NCBI GenBank assembly: GCA_947184155.2
Contig: CAMXCT020001433.1
Location: 65,119-129,118, forward strand
Source of the DNA: Cladocopium goreaui
Lineage: Eukaryota; Sar; Dinophyceae; Suessiales; Symbiodiniaceae
DNA length: 64,000 bases
Direction: 5' to 3'
Positions 32,855-42,211 of this stretch are shown here, piece after piece; the first letter of the stretch is position 1, and each line of letters starts with the position of its first letter. The position numbers and the translations under genes are program-made. The notes under the pieces were generated by a model, which was given only the letters and a program-made list of their open reading frames with translations, was not told the origin of the DNA and ran no database searches.

Positions 32855-33615
32855 GGCGAAAGATCAATGGATCTTTTTAGAAGAAGTGAAACAGTGAAAC
32901 ACCTTTCAAATATGTTTTCCAACAAGGTGTGATGTGGTGTGTTATGGTTACCAGATATTTTGGGGTATACAATATTACATTGGATTATATGCATGTGCAT
33001 ACATGCACATGGGTATTTCTCAAAATGGTGGATGCTCGAAAACCGCCTACTAGTACTTAATATCGAATAATTTCGAGCATCCCCCATTTTGAGAAGTATA
33101 TGCATAATGGATTTATTGGACCTTGATTCATTGCACATGCTTTGTTGGTGGATTTCAACAGTATGAGTCATCGATGTATGGCAAATCAATACGTTGTTTG
33201 GGATAAATATACCCTTGCAATCACAGCTTGTTTTCAGCCAGAACTGCCACCGCAAGAATGGACATATTTCTGAAAAAAAAACTTGTGGCGAACACTACAA
33301 CATAGAAGAATGGACAAAATATGAACACCGCGAAATACTCCCTCCCAACACACCACAAAACCAGCAGGGACCACCTCCAGTAGTCACTGTGCTAATGCCG
33401 AATTTGGCAAGGTTCCGGCATCCTCGTTGGATGGGCATTCACCTGGCCAGCGTGCAAATAAACAGCATTTGTTCGTGGGGGGTCAAGCAATGGGAATGGG
33501 AGAAAAAAAAGGCTTGTACACGAGGCAACAGGTTCATCATTCATATTCGTTTTGAAAGGTTCTTTTCATTTAAAGAATGGTTTGGCTCATACAGAGATGT
33601 TCAAATAAAGCTTCC
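32855..33615. other. Intron-like stretch
   Basis: Contains the hairpin repeat at 33017-33095. A plus open frame at 33194-33619 has no motif and is probably chance. Confidence 0.4.
33017..33095. repeat. Hairpin inverted repeat (TTCTCAAAATGG)
   Basis: TTCTCAAAATGGTGGATGCT and CGAAA are mirrored by TTTCGAGCATCCCCCATTTT and GAGAA, with a loop of about 30 bases that includes ACTAGTACTTAATAT. Could be a MITE remnant; only one copy here. Confidence 0.75.
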
Positions 33616-33734
33616 CTGAATGCTGTCATATTTTCCGACACCAGCGACAAGCAAGATTGAAAGAGCCGGCAAAGCCAAGCAGACAGCTACTGCAAAAAAC
33701 GGCTAAGAAACACGTTGAATGATCAAGCTGCCAA

Positions 33735-33905
33735 GTAAGATCCCCAAATTGCGCAGCCACTTCAGACTGCATGACCCTAAGAAATTTGGAACAAAGAGGT
33801 GCATAGTGCATAGTATATGTTATGCACACCTCCCAAAAAGCAAGCTCTCCTGTCAGTCCCTTCGCGCCCCTCTCAGGCCAGGTTACAATGCACAAACAAT
33901 CACAA
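33735..33905 (-). CDS. Exon candidates (PERGAKGLTGELAFWE; VMQSEVAAQFGDLTWQLD)
   Basis: Two short minus frames, one ending AFWE before GAG/GTGTGC near 33836 and one containing MQSEVAAQFGDLTWQLDHS near 33730-33780. Both are in the orientation of the cluster, but boundaries are weak. Confidence 0.35.
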
Positions 33906-33995
33906 ACAGCTTTAGAAACAAGGCTAAGATGTTAAGAGCGATCTAGCGCATTTCTTATCACATTGCAAATGTTTCATTTCAGGGACCAAAGCGTT

Positions 33996-34176
33996 TCATT
34001 CCAGGTTTGGCCACTCTTCCGTGGGAATGCAAGAGTCGCGACAGAACTCCCTCAGTTGGTGCATGGCCACAGGCTTCAACTTCTCAGCGATGGCATCACC
34101 ACCCAAGCCGCGTAGATTCTCGTTGCTCACGCTGTCCTCAGTCAACTTGTCCATAGCCCACTCCCACCATTCAACC
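33996..34176 (-). CDS. Exon (VEWWEWAMDKLTEDSVSNEN)
   Basis: Acceptor CCCTCAG/GTTGAATGG near 34177-34176, frame EWWEWAMDKLTEDSVSNENL, then RGLGGDAIAEKLKPVAMHQL and REFCRDSCIPTEEWPNL. It ends at CCTG/GAATGA, again a possible GA donor. Helical, Trp-rich start. It sits between the Lys/Ala-rich exon and the methyltransferase-like domain. Confidence 0.5.
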
Positions 34177-34422
34177 TGAGGGACAGGTTCACAGGCAGGC
34201 ATAGTGATGAAAGAACAGCCCCGTTTAAAGAATAGAATGGTGGTTATTTGACACCAGAAATGGACAGCAACCACTTCAAAGTCAAAGATCAATGGATACC
34301 AAGAGGAACTAAATTCTCAGGTTGAACATAAAATAAAGATGCAAAGATTATATAGGGTTCAAGTTGGAAAACAGTAACTAAGATTGCCCTTTCCATCCTT
34401 TTTGTGGTTTGGTATCATTCAC

Positions 34423-35626
34423 CAGGCCTCCCATTTGTAGATCGGAAATCCCACCAACTTCAAAGCAGGCACCAAATGCTCGTTGAAAACGTCCCGGATA
34501 ACCAACCACCTGTCCCTTGATGGTGAAGTCTTTGGGGGCGGGCGACGGGCGAAAGACTGCAAGTCGTTCTTTTTCTTGTCAGTGTTTGGTTCTGGTTCCT
34601 GATTCTCATGTTCACCCAAATCAGACCCAGCAACGCTCTCACATTCCTCACCAGCCTGACCCTTCCCATTCCCTTCCTCCCAGTTGAAAGCTTCTTCTAT
34701 GTCAGCCTTACCTTCCTCAGTGACTGGCTTGTATTTGATGGGGGGCTCCTTGTTTTCCTTGCTGTCAGAGGCTTTGGCCGAATGCTCATTGCTGCCGGAT
34801 GGCTCTGTTTTGGCTGCAGACTTGGCTCGGGCCTTTCTTGCAACACGCTTTCTCTGCGAAGGTTTTGCCACCTCTTCCTCAGGAACCTCACCTTCCTCTC
34901 CTGAGGCCAAAACTTCAACAGTCTCCTCTGCTTTTCTCTTACTGTTCTTCTTGCTTTTTGCTTCCTTGCCTTTCCCTTGCACCTTGCTCTTTGCTTTGGC
35001 CTTTGCCTTGGCCTTAGGCCCTGCCTTGGCCTTGGCCTTTGCCTTTGGTTTCTGCTGCCACTGTTCTACCCGCCGAACCATGGGGGGCTCACCGGTTTCA
35101 ACGTCAGGCTGTGTTTCCTTTGTTTTGCTAAGGGGGTCCAGGTCAGTAGCCACAGGTTCATCGTCATCCACTGACTTTTCAGGTTCTCGTTCCTCCTCCT
35201 CCTCCTCCTCCATGTCACAATCCTTTTGAGACAGCTGTTGGGCCATCTCTTCTTCATCATCCTCCACCTCCTCATTCATCATCTCCGCTTTCTCATCCTC
35301 CACCTGTTCACCAACGGCTGTAACTTTTCCATTCTCAACCTCGCCACCACCCATCCCAATGTCATCAGCCTCCATGTCCTCACCACCCGTTTCGTTTTTC
35401 TCAGCCTCTATTTTCACATCCTCCGCCTGCTCAGTACCCACCTGTTCACCACCCACTTCATTCTTTTCAGCCTCCATGTGCTCACCACCCAAATCAGCCT
35501 CCACCTGCTGATCATTCATTTCGTTTTCATCCTCCACCCTTTGGTCAGAACCTTGATCATCCACCTCCCCCGTCGGGTTCTGGAGTATGGGAACTTCCAT
35601 GGCATCCAAGCGGTCCTTTCGATCAC
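34423..35626 (-). CDS. Long exon: acidic repeats then Lys/Ala-rich basic tract
   Basis: An open frame of about 400 codons from acceptor CCCAG/GTGATC (35627-35626) to donor CCTG/GTGAATG (34423-34422). The first third is a degenerate acidic repeat (words DLGGEHMEAEKNEVGGEQV, EAEKNETGGEDMEA, then DEEEMAQQLSQKDCDMEEEE). The centre is extremely basic and repetitive (KAKAKAKAGPKAKAKAKAK, then SKKNSKRKAEE), a likely nuclear or DNA-binding tract. The last part is charged and ends near DRWLVIRDVFNEHLVPALK, which looks folded. The layout suggests a disordered nuclear linker N-terminal to the methyltransferase-like domain. A plus-strand frame of 181 codons over it is a shadow. Confidence 0.6.
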
Positions 35627-35799
35627 CTGGGAAAGGGGTATAGAGTCATGCTGTTGGTCGAACATACGGTCCAAGTCAAACCAATATCCAATACCAAATA
35701 CAATGAAACCTGTCAAGAACAAATGAAACCAGGAACAGGGCTTGCGTATGCACGCAAAAGATGTAATTCAAACCCATTTAAAGCTGATATATTTTGGAC

Positions 35800-36018
35800 C
35801 TGGCCTTCTTCAGAAAACATGGCACTGCTGAAATCTGCTGCCAAAGACCTGCACACTGCCCCAGGCCCATCACCATCAGATTGTGTATCCTCAACCCAAA
35901 TCGGAGCACCAGCCTCCTGCATGTCAGAAGCCACTTGAGTCGCATCGAACGCCAGGGTGTCCACAGCATCCATTGCACAAGGTTGGGCAGGCTGAGGCTT
36001 CTTCGTTGCAAGCCGCCG
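35800..36018 (-). CDS. Acidic exon (DTLAFDATQVASDMQEAG)
   Basis: The frame reads CAMDAVDTLAFDATQVASD, then MQEAGAPIWVEDTQSDGDG and SLAADFSSAMFSEEGQ, then a CCAG/GTCCAA donor at 35800-35799. The acceptor is probably CCTAG/GCGG near 36018. Acidic, low complexity. Confidence 0.5.
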
Positions 36019-36179
36019 CCTAGGCAGTCGGAAGCAAAGGGACCGAATAAAGAAAGCAAACATGAAATAGAACAGGTAAACCATGACTGACGTTGTAGAC
36101 GGTCAGGGTTCCTTTTCATTTGCATCATGAATTCTAAAGGAAAGAAACTTAATAAAGGAAACATGTACTTAATATAGTG

Positions 36180-36788
36180 ACCATTGCCATGTATTGCCAC
36201 TGCTTTTGTTTGGACTTGGTTCCCCTTTGCAACACAAAAAACTTTTTGTCGAAACATAATATGTGCAAGTTGCTTCAAGCTTGCAATCTTTTCATCAAGG
36301 TCTTTGTTGGAGATCTCTTTCGCCGGGGTGAATGGGACTTTGGTAACTGAAGCCTTTGGTGTGGTAGAGATACATCCCACTGGTTCCGGTTGCTCAACAT
36401 GGGGTTTGGCTGGGCTCTTTCCCTCAACCCCAACTGCACCAGGTGGATCAAGAGGTTTCTCCAAACCATCACATTCAACCTTGTCCTCATGTTTGCCTTG
36501 CTCTGCGTGAACACCCTCGCCCTCACCAGTCTCAATTGGTTCACTGCCCAAAGCTAGCAAAAGCTCATCATCAGGCATCATTTGGGTGAAGTAAGGGTCC
36601 ATCAACGCATATGAATTCTCATTCCCCCCACTTTCTTCTTCTTCCTCCTCACCCTTCACCGAAAACAACCCACTCAGGTCCATCCCGTTGTCACTGTCAT
36701 CCTCCTTCTCCAAGTCAATCAGCACCGGCTTCGCCTTAGGACGCCAGTGTTCGAACAACTCCTCGTAGAACTCATTGACTGCTGGGTC
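36180..36788 (-). CDS. Acidic exon (DPAVNEFYEELFEHWRPKAK)
   Basis: Acceptor CACAAG/GACCCA at 36789-36788. About 200 codons: DPAVNEFYEELFEHWRPKAK, acidic stretches (EKEDDSDNGMDLSGLFSVKG, EEEEEESGG), MDPYFTQMMPDDELLLALG, Pro/Lys-rich segments and a final helical EKIASLKQLAHIMFRQKV. The frame runs on past 36180, but protein-like character is lost there, so a donor (possibly GC) should lie near 36180-36200. Likely the disordered N-terminal half of the methyltransferase-like protein. Confidence 0.55.
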
Positions 36789-37021
36789 CTTGTGCGCACA
36801 CACGCATGCAGGATATATGCAGTATGCATCTATTGATTTGTTACTACCTGCTGTGTAAACGTAAGCTTCCTGTCAAACATGCATGCATTAAACAATATTG
36901 AGCAGTTGTTTCTATCAAACTCACGTAACATGGGGAACTTTCGTTTATCAAAAAAAATCTTAGGTCCATGGGCTAAGCCAAGGGTTGCGACGGATGGGAC
37001 TCTTGTCATTCCCAAATCCAC

Positions 37022-37124
37022 CCTTGGCACATCCATATGTGAAGAGCTTTTTAAGGCCCCACGAATCAGCCTCTAGAAGGGCGGAATCAAGCTTGAAGCC
37101 GCACGCAGCTTTCAATTCAAGGAC
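37022..37124 (-). CDS. Exon (VLELKAACGFKLDSALLEAD)
   Basis: Acceptor ACGCAG/GTCCTT at 37125-37124, frame VLELKAACGFKLDSALLEAD then SWGLKKLFTYGCAK, donor CCAAGG/GTGGAT at 37022-37021. Helical, clean GT-AG borders. Confidence 0.5.
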
Positions 37125-37325
37125 CTGCGTGCAAAAGTAAAGCCTGGGTTCGACCACAAATGGGAAACTGGAGGAATTATGGATTCACTTTTCATTTTAG
37201 ATGACCATGGGCAGAACTTGTATTCACACCAGTAGCTGTAGGAATGATCTATAATGACTCAACCTGATTGAAAACAATTTTGATACCGAAATCAAAAAAT
37301 ACTTGAAACTGGGGATGTTCCAAAC

Positions 37326-37639
37326 CTCGCCTCTTTTCTGACCAAATGGATGCTAGGGGACTTGGCCACCTTCTTGGCTTTCGGGCACCAGTATCGAGCT
37401 AGGATAGTAAGCACCCTCACATTCATGGCAATGATGGGCATCGCCAATTGCCCAACCACATCATTACCCTTTTCATTTTTCATCCACCTAAGAAGCTTTC
37501 CCTCCTCTCTGTACCGAAGGCGGTTTCGAACGCGGACATCAGCTTCAAGCATGCCGGCAAGTGAAGCCGGGTCTAGCTTGCATTCTTCCGGCTCTAAGTT
37601 TTCCGCTTCAGAAGCAGCACGCCGAGGGAAAGCCGGCAT
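37326..37639 (-). CDS. Exon (LEADVRVRNRLRYREEGKLL)
   Basis: The frame runs from an ATG at 37639-37637, or from a later AG acceptor (TTCTGAAG near 37607), to donor GCGAG/GTTTGG at 37326-37325. It contains LEPEECKLDPASLAGMLEAD, VRVRNRLRYREEGKLLRWMK, QLAMPIIAMNVRVLTILARY and CPKAKKVAKSPSIHLVRK. Basic and helical. Function unknown. Confidence 0.5.
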
Positions 37640-37816
37640 GGTTGGGACAGAAATGAAACCAGTTCAGCCCCACAATAACTTTAAAAATGTTGACTTACAA
37701 TGGATTGGGCTCATGCGCATTTGTGTAAACCAGGGGGCTGTAAGTTAAAGCGGGTTGGACGTGTATAACTGGGTATGAATCAAATTAGGATTGCATGGGA
37801 TTGCATGACGGCATAC

Positions 37817-37962
37817 CTATGGAGAAGCTTGTGGCTGCAGAAGTGGAAAGCAGAATCAGCTAGGGTCAAAAGACCTTTGTTTCTGAGAAACTTGAAAACC
37901 TGCTGGCAAATCTTCACAGGATTCGCATCACTCTGACACATGCCAGCAACACCAACCGTTGC
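37817..37962 (-). CDS. Exon (VKICQQVFKFLRNKGLLTLA)
   Basis: Acceptor AAATAG/GCAACG at 37963-37962, frame VGVAGMCQSDANPVKICQQV then FKFLRNKGLLTLADSAFHFC and SHKLLHR, donor GGTATG at 37816. Protein-like with clear borders. The reading-frame phase to the exon at 38041-38138 does not fit simple GT-AG joining, so one border may be non-canonical. Confidence 0.5.
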
Positions 37963-38040
37963 CTATTTTTAGCTACAATTTGCCATCATTTACCTCCAGT
38001 TTTGAAGGTGGCTAGTCACAGAATTGTATGCATAGGGTAC

Positions 38041-38138
38041 CTTTGGGCCCAGTCCAGTCAGCCACCCGCTCATGTCTGCAAACACGCAGGGTTGACATGA
38101 GTAGCTTGGTCAAGGCCAGCTGCGTGAGAATCATTTGC
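38041..38138 (-). CDS. Exon (LALTKLLMSTLRVCRHERVA)
   Basis: Acceptor TCTGCAG/GCAAATG at 38139-38138 and donor CAAAG/GTACCC at 38041-38040. The frame QMILTQLALTKLLMSTLRV then CRHERVADWTGPK joins in phase to the first exon at 38592-38650. Confidence 0.45.
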
Positions 38139-38591
38139 CTGCAGAAGGCGCTTGAAGAAGGTGGAAGAAGGAGGAATAAGGGTATAGAAAATGGGGATAA
38201 GTAAGTGTGTTCACCAACATTCCAGGATGAAGCTCTGGCAACAAAAAATGATAACACATGCATGCAATATCATGCAATGCTGTTTTCAACAAGATTCCTG
38301 CCCCACACTTTGCCTGGTTCCAGTTCCACCTTGCTTCCCTTGCATTGTGTGAGAAGCCGCCAACACCATGTGGCTGGGCAACAAGTTTGAAAGAAAAGGA
38401 AGGATGGGCAGTCGGTCCTTTTCATGTGTGCCCCAAAACTACATCTATTTTAAGCCATTGCGGACACCTGGTGATAAATCTATTGCGTTGCATCAGCGGG
38501 ACATGTTGAATGATCAATGATTAATGCCTCTATGGTTTGTGTGATTCATAAACTTTGGTTTTCTTTTCTCACAACAAGTCCCTGCACAGAC

Positions 38592-38650
38592 CTTAGGTAG
38601 CCACTTTTGAGCCACTGAATGATTGGCGCAGCTTCACCTTGCTGATTCAT
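38592..38650 (-). CDS. Possible first exon (MNQQGEAAPIIQWLKSGYLR)
   Basis: An ATG at 38650-38648 opens MNQQGEAAPIIQWLKSGYLR, followed by CTAAG/GTCTGT, a good donor at 38592-38591. It joins in phase to the exon at 38041-38138. Upstream no further exon was recognised, so this may be the start of the cluster's transcript. No spliced-leader relict was recognised with confidence. Confidence 0.4.
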
Positions 38651-38834
38651 CGGGGCCTGGAAATGAGGATGTTTATGGTGATAGATCTCTTGATATCTCT
38701 TGTTCAATATCTCAAGAGGTGTGCAAACCTTGAAAATACAAAATCACGACATACCTCAGAATTCCGGCTGTGATTTGAAAGGTTGATTTTGCCAATAAGG
38801 CAGGAAATTATGCAGGTCCTGGAGGTTACAGGTA

Positions 38835-38915
38835 TATATATACATATATATATATATGTATATACGTACATATAGATACACTAGAATATATGTGTATATA
38901 TATACATGTGTAATG
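38835..38915. repeat. TA-rich microsatellite
   Basis: TATATATACATATATATA type array. Confidence 0.85.
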
Positions 38916-38919
38916 TGCA

Positions 38920-40229
38920 TTACCGATTTGGTTTCTGGAGTTCTGACGTAGCGTTTGTTGGACGAGTTACCAACCTTACGAGGGCACCTTATTCGAGGTG
39001 AACTATGATTTTCCAATGGAGGAACATGTTCTCTTAAAGTAGAAACATACCAGTTCAGAGCACATCACCATTTTGGTTGGGTCTTCTCCCCATCTTGATT
39101 TGTTAGCATCCGTTATTCCCTTTCAGATTTTTTTTCCATGTGCACAAGTATATAGGTCTTGGATTGGTTTTGGATCATCAATCACAATTTTATGCTTAAG
39201 TTTATGCTTAAGGATTGATGCCGAAATCATGCGGAAATCGACAAAATTCATCAACAAAATCCATCCACGATCCAGGAAATTCTGAGCTGTGCTGCGGAGC
39301 ATCAACTGGCCATGGAGCATGGTGAGGGACAACATGGTTTTACTCAACCAACAAGTCTGGGAATTATTGGGAATTCAGTGGAATCGACATGAATGATCTA
39401 ACGATTGCTGTGTGAAGTGATTGGCATTTATTGACATAGATGTGTTTTTTTCTAAGTGGTTAGTACCGATTAATGCATGACATACACGGATCCCATCGGA
39501 TATTGCAATTGTAGGGGGCTGGGGCATGGCAAATGGAGCTCTTTGTCTACAAGTTTTCTGTTTTCAAAAATGTGGGATACCGGGATACACATCCCTGTCC
39601 TACTTTATTTGGAACATATATTCCTTGCGAACTACAACCATCGAGAACCAAAGCTGAAGAGAACCAGTCGCAAATTTGATCAAAATTGCTCATATCATTT
39701 TGGATGGTGAAAATATGATTTGCTGAGATTGGTCGGATGAAACATGCTCTTCCAAGCCCAATCGCGAAAAGCGTGGGCATGCGACGTTTGCGGAACGTCA
39801 CGTTTGTGTTGCCGCACTTTGCTCAATCTGCCAATGCAGATGTTCAATCCACCTGTTGCAATCAAGAAGGGAAGGAGGCTGGTATGTTCAAAACATTTTG
39901 TCCGGGGTATTGAACATAAGTAAATTGCAAAATTGCCATACCATTTTAGTTTCTGAACAAAACAACACGATGGCTAGGGCTTTGACCCATACTCATATCC
40001 GTTTTCTTCGAAGTGGTGTTGTTGTGTGATAGGTGAATAAAAGTCAGCAGCCACCTTGATCACAGCACATTCAGCTTGATACCCAAAGTACAGGGCAAGT
40101 ACATCCGCCGTCTTTTGTTCGAGGAGAGTGATTCACTTATTTTTGGATCACTTTTTGTCTACTCCCTGGCAATTTCACAATGGACAAATCCAACATTTAG
40201 TTGTGACAGATACATGATACAATCACCTA
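38920..40229. other. Noncoding region, no gene recognised
   Basis: A plus-strand patch at 39745-39880 is GC-richer and open in two frames before a GGTATG donor-like site, but the frame cannot be chosen. Nothing else is recognised. Confidence 0.4.
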
Positions 40230-40333
40230 CCCATAGGATCCATGTATGCTATTTATGGTAACATATGGTAACATTTACCATCAATATACCCCAAATGTTA
40301 GCATTTATATACCAGCACCATGGATCCTATGGG
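40230..40333. mobile_element. Inverted-repeat element (CCCATAGGATCCATG ends)
   Basis: CCCATAGGATCCATG at 40230-40244 is perfectly mirrored by CATGGATCCTATGGG at 40319-40333. Inside, TGCTATTTATGGTAACAT is partly mirrored by ATGTTAGCATTTATA. 104 bases. No clear target duplication. The ends resemble, but are not the same as, those of the 100-bp element at 47.8 and 56.0 kb. Confidence 0.75.
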
Positions 40334-40481
40334 CTTTAATCGATGAATTGTCAGCTGATTCGCCTTTTTCTGAACGGAGTTCGTCAGGGAAGGCTTGCCT
40401 CAGACTTAGATTGACCTTCTTGATTTGAAGTTTTCGATTTCACCATGGTTTTTCAATCGGATGAAACTTCCCCCCTAGATT

Positions 40482-40594
40482 TACCCTCTGGTTATTTGTT
40501 ACATAGCCATGGTATAGATGGCCCATAGAAATAGATGGTTTACCTATTAAAAATGGTGATTTTCCATGGCAATGTTAGTCATAACCAGATGGTA
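40482..40594. mobile_element. MITE family A copy
   Basis: TACCCTCTGGTTATTTGTTA at the left and AGTCATAACCAGATGGTA at the right, with the family centre ATGGTTTACCTATTAAAAAT. Left half almost identical to the copy at 12080-12199. Confidence 0.85.
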
Positions 40595-41390
40595 CATGGA
40601 ACCCGAAAAAATGCCATGCCCAAGAGGAAAATCATCTCACTTATGGAACTTTCCGGGCTTCCATGTGTTCCTTTTAAATTTATTGGGCACTTCACATTGA
40701 TAGCACATTGCACAAAGATTGCCGTACTTCACCGTAGTTTCTATAAGGTTTCTAAGCCTTGGTGGTGAAGCACCACGAGGATTTCTGGGACGATTTGAAC
40801 GAGGATTTAACGATTGGAACATGATTTTTGAGGATTTAATAACGATGGATGGTCAGAGTTCGCCCTAACTAAAATTGTGGTTCATGGTAAATTGATGTAA
40901 ACTGTGGTTCGCCCTAAGAGTAATCGAGTTGGGCAGTCACACCTGAAAGAATTGGTTTCTACTCGGGAATTTCATTTATGTTTAGGGGAAGGGCTATGTC
41001 AGATATACAACAACAGCTTCGGAGTAAAACTATACTGTAGTTGCTAGTGGTATTGACTCAATGTCATACCGTCATACCATTTAACAGTAATAGTTTCTAC
41101 TTTGTTGGTAGTCAATAACATTGATACTAAGGTATTCAAATTGTCACAGTAGTAAGAAGGCCATGATATTGGGTACTAGTACTTAATATCCTTGGTGTCT
41201 CCATAGTACAATGGGCTACTATCCCTCTCAACCACCCGAACCGAACTACAGCGCCCCTTCAAGCCGCAACAGCTTCCGTGCGCAGCTGAGCAGGTCGGGA
41301 CTCCCAGGTGGGCAAATATCCGATACCTCAGAGCCAGGGATATGGATAGTATACATTAGTTTGATTTAGTTAGTATACTCCGTGAATATT
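40595..41390. other. Noncoding stretch
   Basis: No protein-like frame. The word TACTAGTACTTAATAT near 41173 also occurs in the loop of the hairpin at 33.05 kb. Confidence 0.4.
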
Positions 41391-41394
41391 CGTG

Positions 41395-41725
41395 TGAATA
41401 TATATATATATAAATAAATAATATGATATATATATAATATAATATACTATAATATAACATAACATAACATAATAGAATATAATAAAATATGTATATATTG
41501 TAATATGTATCATATCAGTGAAATGATCAAAAACAAGCGGGGTGACCCAGCCATATTTGGGGTCAGCCATGTGGCAGCCATGGATCGCCAATGTTGGATG
41601 ACCCGTGGAAATTTTGGTTGTCCCTAAATGTTGATACACATCCATACTGTATGTAGCATATATATATATATACAGTATATATATATATATACACATCTTG
41701 ATATATATATATATATATATATAAC
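41395..41725. repeat. TA- and TAACA-rich microsatellites around a short unique segment
   Basis: TATATA runs at 41398-41440, ATAACATAACATAACATAAT near 41452-41475 and TA runs at 41658-41722. Confidence 0.8.
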
Positions 41726-41839
41726 ACGGGCCCACCATTGATAGCTAAGTTGGTTTTGTTTGGTAGGTGAAGCACCACTGGAGCACCTTGTAACGGGTCA
41801 CAAAAACCTGGGGTCGTCCCCTCAGTCATTCTGAATCCG

Positions 41840-42035
41840 CAGGGTGGGATCATCATACCACCATTTTTAATGGGTACCCTCTGGTAAATTAACATAGACC
41901 CTGAAAATAGCCTAGTTTTAATGGAAACTCATCTTCCAACCCCAACAACTGCCAGGGTCCAACTGTTAATTTACCAGGGGGTAAATCCACTATTTCTATG
42001 GCTATTTTCACTAGCTAGAAAATTTCCAGATGGTA
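41840..42035. mobile_element. Two nested MITE family A copies
   Basis: An inner copy (41875-41983, TACCCTCTGGTAAATTAAC to TTAATTTACCAGGGGGTA) sits inside an outer copy. The outer left part ends CCATTTTTAATGGG and the outer right part resumes AATCCACTATTTCTATGGC and ends CCAGATGGTA at 42035. Removing the inner copy and one TA restores the family centre AATGGGTAAATCCACTATTT seen intact elsewhere. The outer left terminus is degraded. Confidence 0.85.
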
Positions 42036-42056
42036 ACTATTAATCATAGATTATCT

Positions 42057-42211
42057 CAATGGGAACTCCAGGATCCAACAGATGGAGGTACTAACTTAGT
42101 ACCATATTTCAGGCCTTATTTTGTAGGGATATTCCCTGAAATTTAGGCCTGAAAAATAGGCCTTATATACGGTAGGTACCTCCAATGAATCGGTTCCTGA
42201 AATGGCCCTTG
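42057..42211. mobile_element. MITE family B copy
   Basis: CAATGGGAACTCCAGGATCC at the left and CGGTTCCTGAAATGGCCCTTG at the right, with ATGGAGGTACTAACTTAGTA and GGTAGGTACCTCCAAT inside. Confidence 0.8.

Larger units (their letters stand above)
21183..38650 (-). mobile_element. Candidate composite transposable element, about 17 kb (ends not found)
   Basis: All convincing coding blocks in this interval are on the minus strand. They combine a methyltransferase-like module, an unknown multi-exon module, a GIY-YIG-like nuclease exon and a DDE-like transposase. Intervening DNA is intron-like, with simple repeats (GAT at 28.77 kb, tandem repeats at 30.0-30.4 kb). The window's abundant MITE families A-C and E are absent from the interval, unlike both flanks. 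Terminal inverted repeats and target duplications were looked for near both borders and not seen, so the borders given are only the outermost exons. Alternatives are two or three adjacent host genes, or a nested set of degraded elements. Confidence 0.45.

Noticed and set aside
34684..35229. A 181-codon plus-strand open frame (Ser/Leu/Phe-rich) over the acidic/KA-rich exon.
   Set aside because: Its composition is the complement of the repetitive minus-strand coding sequence; a shadow frame.
38595..38615. GTAGCCACTTTTGAGCCA resembling the dinoflagellate spliced leader (GTAGCCATTTTGGCTCAAG).
   Set aside because: It has several mismatches, lies on the plus strand opposite to the gene cluster, and is inside the proposed first exon, so a relict leader is not supported.
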